From: Flavobacterium luteolum
GTDB lineage: Bacteria > Bacteroidota > Bacteroidia > Flavobacteriales > Flavobacteriaceae
DNA length: 64,000 nt
NCBI RefSeq assembly: GCF_027111275.1
Contig: NZ_CP114286.1
Location: 1,426,001-1,490,000 of the forward strand
Direction: 5' to 3'
Shown here: positions 19,672 through 30,403 of the stretch, piece after piece
Layout of the letters: each line of letters opens with the position of its first letter
How positions within the stretch are numbered: position 1 is the first letter of the stretch
Translations under genes and position numbers: made by a program
Notes under the pieces: generated by a model
What the model was told of the DNA's origin: nothing
The model's input: the letters and a program-made list of their open reading frames with translations, nothing else
Database searches by the model: none

Positions 19672-19863
19672 TTATTGTAACTCTCTTTTAGTTAACTCTG
19701 TAGCTAATCTTGCAACTGTTCTTCTAACGCTTCTAATTTGAAGTGGGTTAGCAATTGGAGAGATTGCGTGAGCCATTTTTAGGTCAGCATATACTTTCTT
19801 AGTTTGACTAAGCTTTTCTTGCAACTCCGCTGCAGAAAGATCTTTTATTTCTGATTGTTTCAT
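19672..19863 (-). CDS. rpmC: 50S ribosomal protein L29
   Basis: 63 residues of two helices, the L29 fold at the polypeptide exit where trigger factor and SRP dock with L23. It begins MKQSEIKDLSAAELQEKL and has the conserved NPLQIRSVRRTVARLATELT. It follows rplP by 12 bp. Confidence 0.97.
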   Translation of the reverse strand: MKQSEIKDLSAAELQEKLSQTKKVYADLKMAHAISPIANPLQIRSVRRTVARLATELTKRELQ

Positions 19864-19875
19864 AATAAATATAAA

Positions 19876-20301
19876 TTATGCTTCGAAATCTCTAGCAACG
19901 ACGAACTTAGTTTTTACTGGAAGTTTTTGAGCTGCAAGACGTAAAGCCTCTTTTGCAACTGACAATGGAACTCCTCCAACTTCAAACATAATTCTTCCTG
20001 GTTTAACAACAGCAGCCCAATACTCAACTGCTCCTTTACCTTTACCCATACGTACTTCAAGAGGCTTCTTAGTAATAGGTTTGTCTGGGAAAATTTTAAT
20101 CCATAATTGTCCCTCTCTTTTCATGTAACGAGTTGCAGCGATACGTGCAGCTTCAATTTGACGAGAAGTTAAGAACATTCCATCTTCATGTACAGATTTA
20201 ATACCAAACATTCCATTTGAAAGCTCATGCCCTCTTTGAGAGTTACCTTTCATTCTACCTTTTTGTACCTTACGGTATTTTGTTCTTTTAGGCTGTAACA
20301 T
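19876..20301 (-). CDS. rplP: 50S ribosomal protein L16
   Basis: 141 residues. L16 helps form the A site and binding site for aminoacyl-tRNA. Visible: [20 protein letters not shown], then [20 protein letters not shown] and [20 protein letters not shown]. It follows rpsC by 19 bp. Confidence 0.99.
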   Translation of the reverse strand: MLQPKRTKYRKVQKGRMKGNSQRGHELSNGMFGIKSVHEDGMFLTSRQIEAARIAATRYMKREGQLWIKIFPDKPITKKPLEVRMGKGKGAVEYWAAVVKPGRIMFEVGGVPLSVAKEALRLAAQKLPVKTKFVVARDFEA

Positions 20302-20320
20302 TTTTCTTTAGTTTAAAAAT

Positions 20321-21079
20321 TTACTTTCTTTTACGAGCGTCTGGTTTTCCACCTTTGTTAAAGTTAGATTTGCCTCTAGGAGCATCTCCACCTTTTCCAC
20401 CACCTGTACCAGATTGTTTTTTATCCATTCCAGCAAGTGGAGAAAGTTCTCTCTTACCGTAAACTTCACCTTTCATGATCCATACTTTAATTCCCATTCT
20501 ACCGTAAGTAGTATGAGCTTCAGCAAGAGCATAATCAATGTCAGCTCTGAAAGTTGATAGAGGAATTCTACCTTCTTTGAAACCTTCCGAACGCGCCATC
20601 TCAGCACCATTCAAACGACCAGAAATCAAAACTTTGATACCCTCAGCGTTCATACGCATAGAAGCAGCAATAGCCATTTTGATTGCACGTCTGTAAGAAA
20701 TACGGCTTTCGATTTGACGAGCGATGCTTGTCGCCACAAGATAAGCATCTAACTCAGGTCTTTTAATTTCAAAGATGTTAATTTGAACCTCTTTGTCAGT
20801 AACTTTCTTAAGTTCTTCTTTTAACTTGTCTACCTCTTGTCCGCCTTTTCCGATAATAATACCAGGTCTAGCAGTAGTGATAGTAACGGTTACAAGTTTC
20901 AAAGTTCTCTCGATGATTACTTTTGATACACTAGCTTTTGATAAACGAGCATGGATATACTTTCTGATTTTGTGATCTTCGGCTAATTTATCACCGTAAT
21001 CATTTCCACCATACCAGTTTGAGTCCCATCCTCTGATGATACCAAGTCTATTTCCAATTGGATTTGTCTTTTGTCCCAT
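20321..21079 (-). CDS. rpsC: 30S ribosomal protein S3
   Basis: 252 residues. The KH domain has [20 protein letters not shown]; the C-terminal domain has [20 protein letters not shown] and [20 protein letters not shown]3 lies at the mRNA entrance and contributes helicase activity. The last ~35 residues are a Gly/Lys/Arg-rich tail longer than in E. coli, common in Bacteroidota. It begins 5 bp after rplV. Confidence 0.98.
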   Translation of the reverse strand: MGQKTNPIGNRLGIIRGWDSNWYGGNDYGDKLAEDHKIRKYIHARLSKASVSKVIIERTLKLVTVTITTARPGIIIGKGGQEVDKLKEELKKVTDKEVQINIFEIKRPELDAYLVATSIARQIESRISYRRAIKMAIAASMRMNAEGIKVLISGRLNGAEMARSEGFKEGRIPLSTFRADIDYALAEAHTTYGRMGIKVWIMKGEVYGKRELSPLAGMDKKQSGTGGGKGGDAPRGKSNFNKGGKPDARKRK

Positions 21080-21084
21080 GCTGC

Positions 21085-21498
21085 TTAAGAATTGCTTTGT
21101 GTGTTATTGATAGCTCCAAGCACGATTGTAACGTGATTAGAACGTTTTCTTATTCTGTGTGCACGACCTTGTGGAGCTGGACGAAGTCTTTTTAACATCA
21201 TTCCACCATCTACTCTGATCTCTTTAACAAATAATCCAGCCTCTTCTAAATTACCTTCACTATTTTTTTGCTCCCAGTTATTGATTGCAGACAATAATAG
21301 TTTTTCTAATTTTCTTGAAGCTTCTTTAGAACTGAATCTTAAAATGTTAAGTGCTCTTTCTACCTTCTGACCTCTTACCAAGTCCGCTACTAAGCGCATT
21401 TTTCTAGGTGAAGTAGGGCAGTTATTCAATTTTGCGAAAGCAATAGACTTATTAGCCTCTTTTCTCGCATCTGCTGTTTCTCTTTTACGAACTCCCAT
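21085..21498 (-). CDS. rplV: 50S ribosomal protein L22
   Basis: 137 residues. L22 reaches into the exit tunnel; its tip is the beta-hairpin [20 protein letters not shown], which appears wild type with no insertion or deletion of the kind linked to macrolide resistance. The conserved [20 protein letters not shown] is present near the N-terminus. It follows rpsS by 6 bp. Confidence 0.98.
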
Positions 21499-21504
21499 TG
21501 CTTC

Positions 21505-21783
21505 TTATTTTTTACCTTTATTTTTTGCTCCAGCATGACCTCTAAAAGATCTAGTTGGTGAAAACTCTCCTAATTTGTGACCTACCATGTTTTCTGTTAC
21601 GTAAACTGGTACAAATTGACGACCGTTATGAACTGCGATAGTTTGTCCAACGAAATCTGGAGTAATCATTGAAGCTCTAGACCAAGTCTTAACAACTGCA
21701 TTTTTACCACTTTCTACGTTTTCTTGAACTTTCTTGTCTAATTTATAATGAACGAAAGGTCCTTTTTTTAATGAACGTGCCAT
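21505..21783 (-). CDS. rpsS: 30S ribosomal protein S19
   Basis: 92 residues. [39 protein letters not shown] and [20 protein letters not shown] are the standard S19 motifs. S19 sits in the 30S head with S13. It follows rplB by 6 bp. Confidence 0.99.
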   Translation of the reverse strand: MARSLKKGPFVHYKLDKKVQENVESGKNAVVKTWSRASMITPDFVGQTIAVHNGRQFVPVYVTENMVGHKLGEFSPTRSFRGHAGAKNKGKK

Positions 21784-21789
21784 ATCTTA

Positions 21790-22614
21790 TTATTTCTTTC
21801 TACGTTCTACGATATACTTGTTACTCGGGTTTTTCTTAGAACGAGTTCTGTAACCTTTAGCTGGCAATCCGTTTCTTGAACGTGGGTGCCCTCCAGAAGA
21901 ACGTCCTTCACCACCTCCCATAGGGTGATCAACTGGGTTCATCGCTACTGGTCTAGTTCTAGGTCTTCTTCCTAACCATCTTGTTCTACCTGCTTTTCCA
22001 GATACAACTAATTGATGATCAGAGTTAGAAACAGCTCCAATTGTAGCCGAACAAGTTAACAAGATCAATCTTGTCTCACCAGATGGCATTTTAATTGTTG
22101 CATATTTCCCGTCTCTTGCCATTAACTGAGCAAAAGTTCCAGCTGAACGAGCAATAACAGCTCCTTGTCCTGGACGTAACTCAATACAAGATATAACAGT
22201 TCCAAGAGGAATTCTGCTTAAAGGTAATGTATTACCAATCTCTGGTTGAGATTCTGGTCCAGAAACTAATTTCTGACCAACTTTCAATCCGTTTTGAGCG
22301 ATAATATAAGTTTTCTCTCCATCAGCGTAAGCTAATAAAGCGATAAATGCAGTACGATTTGGATCATACTCGATTGATTTCACTGTAGCTGGAATTCCAT
22401 CTTTAGTTCTTTTGAAATCAATGATACGATATCTCTGCTTGTGACCACCACCCGTATAACGCATGGTCATCTTTCCTTGACTATTTCTACCTCCTGAGTT
22501 TTTTATCGGCGCTATCAAAGAGCGTTCCGGCTTATCAGTTGTAATAGCGTCATAACCATTCACAACTCTAAATCGCTGACCCGGGGTAATAGGTTTTAAT
22601 TTTCTTACTGACAT
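21790..22614 (-). CDS. rplB: 50S ribosomal protein L2
   Basis: 274 residues. L2 is essential for subunit joining and peptidyl transfer. The functionally critical C-terminal stretch [20 protein letters not shown], with the conserved histidine, is intact, as is the RNA-binding core. It follows rplW by 9 bp. Confidence 0.99.
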   Translation of the reverse strand: MSVRKLKPITPGQRFRVVNGYDAITTDKPERSLIAPIKNSGGRNSQGKMTMRYTGGGHKQRYRIIDFKRTKDGIPATVKSIEYDPNRTAFIALLAYADGEKTYIIAQNGLKVGQKLVSGPESQPEIGNTLPLSRIPLGTVISCIELRPGQGAVIARSAGTFAQLMARDGKYATIKMPSGETRLILLTCSATIGAVSNSDHQLVVSGKAGRTRWLGRRPRTRPVAMNPVDHPMGGGEGRSSGGHPRSRNGLPAKGYRTRSKKNPSNKYIVERRKK

Positions 22615-22623
22615 TTTTCTATC

Positions 22624-22914
22624 TTAGATATTGTTGTAAAAATCAATTGTTTCTCCTTCTTGTACTTGAACAATTGCTTTTTTATATGCATTTGTCTTTC
22701 CACTGATTAAACCACTTTTAGTGTATTTAGTAGATCTATTTGGTCTCACATTCATTGTGTTAACAGAAACGATAGTTACTCCATAAGCAGCCTCAACAGC
22801 TTTCTTAATCTCAACTTTGTTTGCTTTTTTATTAACAACGAATCCGAAGCGGTTTAGAACTTCACTTTCTTTGGTTACTTTTTCCGTTACTATAGGTCTA
22901 ATAATGATGCTCAT
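22624..22914 (-). CDS. rplW: 50S ribosomal protein L23
   Basis: 96 residues. L23 forms the docking platform for trigger factor and SRP at the tunnel exit. It starts MSIIIRPIVTEKVTKESEVL and carries YGVTIVSVNTMNVRPNRSTK with a KKAIVQVQEGETIDF end. It follows rplD by 7 bp. Confidence 0.98.
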   Translation of the reverse strand: MSIIIRPIVTEKVTKESEVLNRFGFVVNKKANKVEIKKAVEAAYGVTIVSVNTMNVRPNRSTKYTKSGLISGKTNAYKKAIVQVQEGETIDFYNNI

Positions 22915-22921
22915 ATTCCTA

Positions 22922-23551
22922 TTATTTACTTAAATTTTCTTCAATTAACTCTAAAGAACCTTCCAAAAGCACTAAATTATTAGCGTTTAATATTGCGTAA
23001 GTGCTTAATTCTGAGCTAGTTACGACATTTGAAGCCTTTAAATTGCGTGACGACAAATATACGTTTTTATTCGACTCACCCAACACAAATAGAGATTTTT
23101 TATTTTCTAACCCTAAAGCTTTCAAAACGTTAATGAAATTTTTAGTGTTTGGCGCTTCAAAATTAAAGTCTTCTAAAACCACAATATTTGACTCTTTTGC
23201 TTTGATTGAGAAAGCTGATTTTCTAGCTAATCTCTTCAAGCCCTTATTCAATTTGAATGAATAACTTCTTGGTCTTGGTCCGAAAACTGTTCCACCACCT
23301 TTAAACAAAGGATTCTTAACACTTCCTGCACGAGCAGTACCAGTTCCTTTTTGTTTTTTAATCTTACGCGTACTTCCAGTTACTTCAGCTCTTTCTTTAG
23401 CTTTGTGAGTACCTTGTCTTTGATTAGCAAGATATTGCTTAACATCAAGATATACAGCGTGATTGTTTGGTTCAATTGCGAATACTGAATCAGAAAGTTG
23501 AACTTTTCTTCCAGTATCTTTTCCGTTGAAATCTAATACTTTTACTTCCAT
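22922..23551 (-). CDS. rplD: 50S ribosomal protein L4
   Basis: 209 residues starting [20 protein letters not shown]; the frame is open 15 codons upstream but that part belongs to rplC. The start codon overlaps the rplC stop in TAATG, a strong translational-coupling arrangement. L4's tunnel loop ([20 protein letters not shown] then [13 protein letters not shown]) is intact with no macrolide-resistance-type change evident. In E. coli L4 represses the S10 operon; whether it does so here is not known. Confidence 0.98.
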   Translation of the reverse strand: MEVKVLDFNGKDTGRKVQLSDSVFAIEPNNHAVYLDVKQYLANQRQGTHKAKERAEVTGSTRKIKKQKGTGTARAGSVKNPLFKGGGTVFGPRPRSYSFKLNKGLKRLARKSAFSIKAKESNIVVLEDFNFEAPNTKNFINVLKALGLENKKSLFVLGESNKNVYLSSRNLKASNVVTSSELSTYAILNANNLVLLEGSLELIEENLSK

Positions 23552-24168
23552 TACTTCTGAATGATTACATAAGAGTTTTTGTGTCCAGGAACACATCCTT
23601 TAACAACAAGTAGATTCTTATCAGCAACTACTTTTAAAACTCTAAGGTTTTGAACTTTTACATTTTCTCCTCCCATTCTTCCAGCCATACGCATTCCTTT
23701 GAATACTCTAGATGGATAAGAAGAAGCTCCTACAGAACCAGGCGCTCTTAAACGGTTGTGCTGACCATGAGTAGCTTGTCCAACACCACCAAAACCGTGA
23801 CGTTTAACAACACCTTGGAAACCTTTACCTTTAGATACACCTTGTACATCTACAAATTCTCCTTCTTCAAAAATAGTAACATCAATAAGATCTCCTAATT
23901 TTTGTTCAGTTGCAAAATCTTGGAATTCAACGACTTTTTTCTTAGCAACAGTTCCAGCTTTTTTAAAGTGACCTAAAGCCGCTTTAGTAGAATGTTTCTC
24001 GTTTTTGTCATCGAAACCAAGTTGCAACGCTTCATACCCGTCAACCTCGTTGGTTCTGACTTGGGTAACAACGCATGGTCCAGCTTCGATTACTGTACAA
24101 GGAATGTTTTTCCCGTTTTCATCGAAGATACTAGTCATGCCGATTTTCTTACCAATTAACCCAGACAT
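23551..24168 (-). CDS. rplC: 50S ribosomal protein L3
   Basis: 205 residues, an initiator of 50S assembly reaching toward the peptidyl-transferase centre. It starts [20 protein letters not shown] and has the loop [20 protein letters not shown] followed by [20 protein letters not shown]. It is the first gene of the transcript from the promoter at 24238-24269 and shares one base with rplD. Confidence 0.99.
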   Translation of the reverse strand: MSGLIGKKIGMTSIFDENGKNIPCTVIEAGPCVVTQVRTNEVDGYEALQLGFDDKNEKHSTKAALGHFKKAGTVAKKKVVEFQDFATEQKLGDLIDVTIFEEGEFVDVQGVSKGKGFQGVVKRHGFGGVGQATHGQHNRLRAPGSVGASSYPSRVFKGMRMAGRMGGENVKVQNLRVLKVVADKNLLVVKGCVPGHKNSYVIIQK

Positions 24169-24237
24169 AAATATTAATTATTAATTACTAAAATTCCCTT
24201 CAATTTGAAAATAACAGAAATTTCCAAACAGGGAGTG

Positions 24238-24269
24238 CAAAAGTAGATATTAAAATTGAATAAACCAAA
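24238..24269 (-). promoter_or_regulatory. Promoter of the rplC operon
   Basis: Minus strand: TTTG (24269-24266), 20 nt, TACTTTTG (24245-24238). Both boxes match the Bacteroidota consensus exactly. The -7 box ends 69 nt before the rplC ATG. Confidence 0.75.
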
Positions 24270-24522
24270 CAGTTAGAAAAATTAAATCGCTCATTATCAA
24301 AATCCAAGCCTCAAAATACCAACAAAAGAAACTTTTTTACCACAAAAACCCAAGCTCTTATTCATCACATAAAAAGGCTTTTTACTTAACAATTAAATAA
24401 TACAATCGCGACACAAAACACACGCACTACCTTTAAATAAAGGCTTTTACAAAAACATCCAAGATTACAAAAAAATAAAAAAATCACAAAACACACATCT
24501 CAAAATCATATTTCATAAATAA

Positions 24523-24552
24523 AAAAAGCGAGGCATTACTGCCTCGCTTTTT
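24523..24552 (-). terminator. Terminator after rpsJ
   Basis: GCGAGGCA and TGCCTCGC form an 8-bp GC-rich stem with a four-base loop, extended by A and T runs on either side. On the minus strand a T-run follows, so it ends the rpsL-rpsG-fusA-rpsJ transcript; the structure is symmetric and could act both ways. Confidence 0.9.
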
Positions 24553-24574
24553 ATATAAAAAAAATATAATAAAA

Positions 24575-24880
24575 TTATACTTTAATCTCAACTTCAACTC
24601 CACTTGGCAATTCAAGTTTCATTAAAGCGTCAATAGTTTTAGATGAAGACGAATAAATATCAATCAATCTCTTGTATGACATTACTTCAAATTGCTCTCT
24701 CGCTTTTTTGTTAACGTGCGGAGAACGCAATACAGTGAAAAGTTTTTTGTGAGTTGGCAACGGAATTGGACCTGTTACAACTGCTCCAGTAGTTTTTACT
24801 GTTTTTACGATCTTTTCAGCAGATTTATCTACCAACATGTGATCGTAAGATTTTAGTTTTATTCTGATTTTTTGACTCAT
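24575..24880 (-). CDS. rpsJ: 30S ribosomal protein S10
   Basis: 101 residues, S10 with [20 protein letters not shown] near the N-terminus and the motif [21 protein letters not shown]10 is both a 30S head protein and, with NusB, the transcription antitermination factor NusE. Here it is the last gene of the str transcript, 10 bp after fusA, and is cut off from rplC by a terminator, unlike the E. coli S10 operon where it leads. Confidence 0.99.
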
Positions 24881-24890
24881 TTTCTTAAAA

Positions 24891-27047
24891 TTAAGCGTTA
24901 CCTTTTGCTTTTTTGATTACCTCTTCTGAAATATTAGAAGGTGTTTCTGCATAGTGAGAGAACTCCATTGTCGAAGTAGCTCTACCAGAAGATAATGTTC
25001 TTAATGTAGTTACATAACCAAACATTTCTGATAAAGGCACATCAGCTTTAATAGTTTTTGCACCATTTCTGTCACCCATGTCATTAACTTGACCTCTACG
25101 ACGGTTCAAGTCACCTACGATATCACCCATGTTTTCTTCAGGAGTAATAACTTCGATTTTCATGATTGGCTCAAGAATAACAGCTCCAGCAGCACGTCCT
25201 GACTCTTTATAACCCATTCTAGCAGCTAATTCAAAAGAAAGAGCATCAGAATCCACAGGGTGGAAAGATCCGTCCAATAAAGTTACTTTTAAACTATCAA
25301 CAGCATATCCAGCTAATGGACCTGTTTTCATCGCTTCACGGAAACCTTTTTCAACAGCAGGAATATACTCTTTAGGTACGTTACCACCTTTTACCTCATT
25401 TACGAACTGTAATCCAACTGGAACTTTACCATCAACTTCATCAGCAGGCTCGATTCTAAATACGATATCACCGAATTTACCACGACCTCCAGATTGTTTT
25501 TTGTAAGTTTCTCTATGTTGAGCAGATTTAGTAAACGCCTCTTTGTACTCTACTTGTGGCTCACCTTGGTTAACCTCTACTTTAAACTCACGTTTCATAC
25601 GATCAACTAAGATATCTAAGTGAAGCTCACCCATACCAGAAATAATAGTTTGACCTGAAGCCTCGTCAGTTCTTACAGTAAATGTTGGATCCTCTTCAGC
25701 TAATTTAGCCAAAGCCATACCCATTTTATCAACGTCAGCTTTAGTTTTAGGTTCAATAGCAATACCAATTACCGGCTCTGGGAACTTCATAGATTCCAAG
25801 ATAATTGGACTCTTTTCATCACACAAAGTATCTCCAGTTTTGATATCTTTAAATCCTACAGCAGCTCCAATATCTCCAGCCTCAATAAATTCGATTGGAT
25901 TTTGTTTGTTAGCGTGCATTTGGTAAATACGAGAAATTCTCTCTTTGTTACCAGAACGAGTATTTAAAACATAAGAACCAGCATCTAAACGTCCAGAGTA
26001 AGCACGGAAGAAAGCTAAACGACCTACGAATGGGTCAGTAGCAATTTTAAATGCTAAAGCAGCAAACGGCTCTTTTACATCTGGGCGACGTAAGATTTTA
26101 GTTTGATCTTCTTCTAACAATTCAGCATCGTCAGGGTGAATTCCTTCAATACCTTCTTTATCTAATGGAGATGGTAAATACTTACAAACAGCATCTAACA
26201 TAAATTGAACTCCTTTGTTTTTGAAGGAAGAACCAGCAAGCATAGGAATGATTGCCATATCGATAGTTGCAGCTCTTAACGCATTGTTGATTTCTTCCTC
26301 TGTAATAGAGTTTTCATCTTCCATGTATTTATCTAAAAGATTTTCATCATAAGTAGCAATCTCTTCGATAAGGATAGAACGGTAGTGCTTTACATCATCA
26401 ACCATATCAGCTGGGATATCAACGATATCAAAAGTAGCTCCTTGAGTTTCATCATGCCATACAATAGCTTGATTTTTCACTAAATCAACAATACCTTTAA
26501 AATCTGCTTCATCACCAATAGGCAAAGTAATTGCAACCGCATTCGATTTCAACATATCTTTAACCTGTCCACATACAGCTAAAAAGTTAGCACCTTGACG
26601 GTCCATTTTATTTACGAATCCCATACGAGGAACTCTATATTGATCAGCAAGTCTCCAGTTAGTTTCTGATTGAGGCTCAACACCATCAACAGCACTAAAT
26701 AAGAAAACTAAACCATCAAGTACACGTAAAGAACGGTTTACCTCTACAGTAAAGTCAACGTGTCCAGGAGTATCAATAATATTAAAGTGGTATGGTAATG
26801 ATTCTGGAATAACTTTACCCTGCACAGTTGGAAAGTTCCAAGTACAAGTTGTAGCAGCAGAAGTAATTGTAATACCTCTTTCTTGCTCTTGAGCCATCCA
26901 GTCCATTGTTGCAGCACCATCGTGCACCTCACCAATTTTGTGTGACTTTCCAGTATAAAAAAGAATACGCTCAGTTGTTGTTGTTTTACCAGCATCAATG
27001 TGAGCAGCGATTCCGATATTTCTTGTATATTTTAAATCTCTAGCCAT
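24891..27047 (-). CDS. fusA: Elongation factor G
   Basis: 718 residues with the five EF-G domains. GTP-binding motifs: [19 protein letters not shown] (P-loop), [10 protein letters not shown] (switch I end), DTPGHVDF (G3) and NKMDR (G4). Domain IV has the ribosome-inserting loop region near [23 protein letters not shown] drives translocation and, with RRF, ribosome recycling. It lies 10 bp after rpsG; no tuf gene follows in this window, unlike the E. coli str operon. Confidence 0.99.
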   Translation of the reverse strand: MARDLKYTRNIGIAAHIDAGKTTTTERILFYTGKSHKIGEVHDGAATMDWMAQEQERGITITSAATTCTWNFPTVQGKVIPESLPYHFNIIDTPGHVDFTVEVNRSLRVLDGLVFLFSAVDGVEPQSETNWRLADQYRVPRMGFVNKMDRQGANFLAVCGQVKDMLKSNAVAITLPIGDEADFKGIVDLVKNQAIVWHDETQGATFDIVDIPADMVDDVKHYRSILIEEIATYDENLLDKYMEDENSITEEEINNALRAATIDMAIIPMLAGSSFKNKGVQFMLDAVCKYLPSPLDKEGIEGIHPDDAELLEEDQTKILRRPDVKEPFAALAFKIATDPFVGRLAFFRAYSGRLDAGSYVLNTRSGNKERISRIYQMHANKQNPIEFIEAGDIGAAVGFKDIKTGDTLCDEKSPIILESMKFPEPVIGIAIEPKTKADVDKMGMALAKLAEEDPTFTVRTDEASGQTIISGMGELHLDILVDRMKREFKVEVNQGEPQVEYKEAFTKSAQHRETYKKQSGGRGKFGDIVFRIEPADEVDGKVPVGLQFVNEVKGGNVPKEYIPAVEKGFREAMKTGPLAGYAVDSLKVTLLDGSFHPVDSDALSFELAARMGYKESGRAAGAVILEPIMKIEVITPEENMGDIVGDLNRRRGQVNDMGDRNGAKTIKADVPLSEMFGYVTTLRTLSSGRATSTMEFSHYAETPSNISEEVIKKAKGNA

Positions 27048-27057
27048 TTCTTACGAA

Positions 27058-27534
27058 TTAAAATCTAAAGTGAGAGAATGCTTTATTAGCTTCTGCCATT
27101 TTGTGAGTATCCATTCTTTTCTTAACCGCAGCACCTTCTTCTTTAGCAGCAGCTAAACACTCAGAAGCTAAACGTTGTGCCATAGATTTTTCATTTCTTC
27201 TTCTAGAATAAAGTATTAACCACTTCATTGCCATAGAAATTTTTCTGTCTGGACGAATCTGCATTGGAATTTGGAATGTAGCTCCACCAACTCTACGGCT
27301 ACGTACTTCTACGTGAGGCATAACGTTTGTTAAAGCATCTTTCCAGATCTCTAATGAAGTTTTCTCATCATTTTGCTTTTTAGTTTCAATGATATCAATT
27401 GCATCATAAAATACTTTAAAAGCTGTAGATTTCTTACCATCCCACATTAAGTTGTTCACAAAACGTGTAACTAATTGGTCATTAAACCTTGGATCCGGTA
27501 AAAGTGGTCTTTTCTTTGCCGCTCTTTTTCTCAT
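27058..27534 (-). CDS. rpsG: 30S ribosomal protein S7
   Basis: 158 residues. S7 nucleates assembly of the 30S head and lines the E site. It carries [20 protein letters not shown] and the signature [20 protein letters not shown]. In E. coli S7 represses the str operon by binding the rpsL-rpsG gap, but the gap here is only 24 bp and shows no obvious structure. Confidence 0.99.
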   Translation of the reverse strand: MRKRAAKKRPLLPDPRFNDQLVTRFVNNLMWDGKKSTAFKVFYDAIDIIETKKQNDEKTSLEIWKDALTNVMPHVEVRSRRVGGATFQIPMQIRPDRKISMAMKWLILYSRRRNEKSMAQRLASECLAAAKEEGAAVKKRMDTHKMAEANKAFSHFRF

Positions 27535-27558
27535 GTCTTTTTCTTAAAAGTTTTTAAA

Positions 27559-27942
27559 TTACTTTTTTGCTTCTTTTGGGCGTTTAGCACCGTACTTAGA
27601 TCTTCTTTGCGTTCTTCCTGCAACACCTGACGTATCAAGAGCTCCACGAACGATATGATATCTAACACCTGGTAAATCTTTTACCCTTCCACCTCGCACT
27701 AATACTATCGAGTGCTCTTGTAGATTATGTCCTTCTCCTGGGATGTAAGCATTCACCTCATTACCATTTGTCAAACGTACACGCGCAACTTTACGCATTG
27801 CAGAGTTTGGTTTTTTTGGTGTAGTAGTGTAAACACGCGTACAAACCCCTCTTCTTTGAGGACAAGAATCTAAAGCAACCGATTTACTCTTCTTAGTGAT
27901 CTGAGTTCTTCCTGTTCTTACTAATTGTTGAATTGTTGGCAT
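27559..27942 (-). CDS. rpsL: 30S ribosomal protein S12
   Basis: 127 residues, first gene of the str transcript. S12 controls decoding accuracy. The two sites where streptomycin-resistance changes occur, TTPKKPNSA and [13 protein letters not shown], have the wild-type lysines, so no rpsL-based resistance is predicted. The promoter at 27996-28026 lies about 55 nt upstream; a short CCCGTAAAAAGCGGG hairpin lies in the leader. Confidence 0.99.
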
Positions 27943-27995
27943 AATTAATACTAAAAATTATTATGTTTATTAAATTCCCGCTTTTTACGGGGTTG

Positions 27996-28026
27996 CAAAT
28001 GTATAAAATATTTTTCACTATACAAA
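27996..28026 (-). promoter_or_regulatory. Promoter of the rpsL-rpsG-fusA-rpsJ operon
   Basis: Minus strand: TTTG (28026-28023), 19 nt, TACATTTG (28003-27996). Both elements match the Bacteroidota consensus with the ideal spacing. The leader would be about 50 nt. Confidence 0.75.
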
Positions 28027-28109
28027 CGTTAAACCATTAATTTTCAATAAGATTATTTAGCCTTATGATTTTACAAACAAACAATAGATATTTGCAATAT
28101 TTTTAATAA

Positions 28110-29828
28110 ATGAAACAGCTGCCCTTGAAACACTTAATACAAATATTTCTTTTTCTATTTTTAAGCATTTCTGGTTATGCCCAAAATTTTTACCTAAAAA
28201 TAAATGGAACCAACAATACCGAAAGTAAAATCATCGATTCATTAAACTACAACCACCTACATCCAAATCTAAAGTCACTACTAAACGAAACAACAAACAC
28301 TACCGAAAAGCTTTCTAAAATTGGATACATCAACAGCAAAATACTAAAAACCGACAAAATAAACGACAGCTCCTATACAGCCATTATATCATTAAATAAA
28401 AAAATAAAATACATACATATATATATAGGAACAAACAATCCTCTTTTCAAAACTGAAAAAACAAAAAATGACAGCCTAATAATTCCTTACAGCGAAGTGG
28501 AAAACTACTTAAATCAAAAAATATTAGAGGCTGAAAAATCTGGTTTTGCACTGAGTAAAATTAAACTCGAAAATATTCAGAAAAAAGACACCATCGTTTA
28601 TGCCGATTTAAGCTTTAAAACCGAAAAAAAACGCAGTATAAATTCAATTATTCTAAATTACGGAAATCAAAATGAGAGGAACTTTTTTCCAGATAGCCAT
28701 CTAAAACAACTTCGTAAAAAATATTTAAACAAAACCTTTAATCAAGAAATTACAAAAGAACTTTATCAAGACATCAACAATTATGAATTTGCAAATCAGT
28801 TAAAATATCCAGAAATTTTATTCACAAACGACTCAACTAAAATCTATGTTTATATAGAAAAAAGGAAAGCCAATACTTTTGATGGCTACATAGGTTTTTC
28901 AAATGATGACAGTAAAAAAATACGACTTAATGGATATTTAGATATTTCATTAATAAATACACTTCATGCAGGCGAACAATTTTCTCTATATTGGAAAAGT
29001 GACGGCAACAAACAAACAACCTTTAATACAAAACTTGAAATTCCTTATATTTTCAAAACCGCACTAGGAATAAAAGCTCAGCTAAATATTTTCAAACAGG
29101 ATAGCACATTTCAAAACACAAAAACAGCAATCGATCTCGGCTATTATTTAAATTACAATTCTAAAATATATGTTGGATACCAATCAACAGAATCAAGTGA
29201 CATCCAAAACATCAACAGTGCCACACTTAGCGATTTCAAAAACTCCTACATTACAGCAACTCTAGAATATAAAAAAAATAATTACTCCAACTATCTATTC
29301 CCAAGAAAATCGTATGCAAATCTATTATTTGGTTATGGAAAAAGAAGCACAAACAACTCTCCCGAAACCACAGAAACAACTAATCAATTTTACGCTAACC
29401 TAAATCTGTCTTATACTTTCGAATTAAATAAAAAAAACTTTGTTTTCATCAACCCTCAAATTCTATATCTAAAAAGCGACAATTATATAACAAATGAACT
29501 TTTTAGATTTGGAGGATTAAATTCAATTCGAGGTTTTTCGGAAAATAGCTTGCAAGGAAATATTGCAAATTTATTTATTACCGAATACAGACACCTGCTT
29601 TCTCCAAATTTATACATACACACCATTCTTGATTACGGAATTTATCAAGATCAAACTACAATAAAAAATAGCACAAAATTCAATAATTTAATCAGTGCCG
29701 GAATAGGCTTAGGCCTACTAACAAAAAGCGGATTATTAAAAGTAATAATAGCAAATGGAAGCACAAATGACTCAGAAATAAAATTTCACAACAGCATCCT
29801 TACTATCTCCTATAATGTTAAATTTTAG
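28110..29828 (+). CDS. Omp85/BamA-like outer-membrane protein (surface-antigen D15 domain)
   Basis: 572 residues with a signal peptide ending GYAQ. The N-terminal ~250 residues look like POTRA-type repeats; the rest is a beta-rich barrel with the Omp85 lid-lock region RFGGLNSIRGFSENSLQGN followed by ITEYRHLL. Family members insert proteins or move polypeptides across the outer membrane; this one is shorter than BamA (~800-850) and closer in size to TamA-like or two-partner transporters. Codon use is strikingly A-rich next to the ribosomal genes. It is a single gene, divergent from rpsL and followed by a long gap. A specific substrate cannot be assigned. Confidence 0.8.
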   Translation: MKQLPLKHLIQIFLFLFLSISGYAQNFYLKINGTNNTESKIIDSLNYNHLHPNLKSLLNETTNTTEKLSKIGYINSKILKTDKINDSSYTAIISLNKKIKYIHIYIGTNNPLFKTEKTKNDSLIIPYSEVENYLNQKILEAEKSGFALSKIKLENIQKKDTIVYADLSFKTEKKRSINSIILNYGNQNERNFFPDSHLKQLRKKYLNKTFNQEITKELYQDINNYEFANQLKYPEILFTNDSTKIYVYIEKRKANTFDGYIGFSNDDSKKIRLNGYLDISLINTLHAGEQFSLYWKSDGNKQTTFNTKLEIPYIFKTALGIKAQLNIFKQDSTFQNTKTAIDLGYYLNYNSKIYVGYQSTESSDIQNINSATLSDFKNSYITATLEYKKNNYSNYLFPRKSYANLLFGYGKRSTNNSPETTETTNQFYANLNLSYTFELNKKNFVFINPQILYLKSDNYITNELFRFGGLNSIRGFSENSLQGNIANLFITEYRHLLSPNLYIHTILDYGIYQDQTTIKNSTKFNNLISAGIGLGLLTKSGLLKVIIANGSTNDSEIKFHNSILTISYNVKF

Positions 29829-30403
29829 TCTAGCACAAAAAAAATAACAAAATGTTAGGATTTTTTCAGTTTATTAAAAAATAAAAGTAGCTACAAAATA
29901 CCTACACCGTTTTTTTTCTTAGAAATCAGTTAACCGTAATTTTACATTAAACCCACTTATCAGAGTCCTAAACCAAAAAAAGACATTAGAAATAAGACAT
30001 ATTTCTAATATTTTCATAGGATAAAAAAATTTGCTAAATTTCAAAAAGCAATACTACAAAACAAATAGTTTACACACTTATTAACGTTGACTATTAAAGA
30101 TTCACGACTATTTTAACAAAATTTAGCACTTCGACTGACTGTTTTTTTTAAGATAAAAGTTATAAAAAAAACAATTAATCACCCTTCATCTATAAATTTA
30201 ACATTTCGTCGTTTGACAAAATTTTTAATTATCCTCAAATTTAACACTAAAAATTGCGGATTTGTAATTTTAAGAAGGTTTTAATCTATAAAAAGATAAA
30301 ATCGCACCCTAAATTTATTATTTAACTAAAAAAAAAGCTTTTTAAATTAGGTAGATTAACAAATTATTAAGATTTTTGTCGGACTAATTCAAAATATTTA
30401 AAA
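29829..30403. other. 575-bp non-coding region upstream of susC
   Basis: Very A+T-rich with no convincing ORF. Seen in it: a perfect 9-bp inverted repeat ATTAGAAAT/ATTTCTAAT with a 7-bp spacer (29985-30009), two direct GACTATT copies within 30089-30116, and several partial -7-like boxes, none of them with a proper partner. A long upstream region is usual for SusC/SusD loci, which are often controlled by ECF sigma factors or small RNAs; no such regulator gene is in the window. Confidence 0.5.

Larger units (their letters stand above)
24169..24574. other. 406-bp gap between rpsJ and rplC
   Basis: This is the only large break inside the ribosomal cluster. It contains, in transcription order (minus strand), the rpsJ terminator (24523-24552), about 250 bp of A-rich sequence with no ORF or repeat that I could recognise, the rplC promoter (24269-24238) and a leader of about 60 nt. 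No small RNA signature was seen. Confidence 0.7.

Noticed and set aside
28110..29828. Horizontal transfer of the Omp85-like gene because of its A-rich composition
   Set aside because: No integrase, repeats or other mobility signs flank it, and variable outer-membrane genes in Flavobacteriia are often AT-richer than ribosomal genes.
30331..30346. AAAAAGCTTTTT palindrome upstream of susC
   Set aside because: It has no loop and consists of simple A and T runs, so it is expected by chance in such AT-rich DNA.
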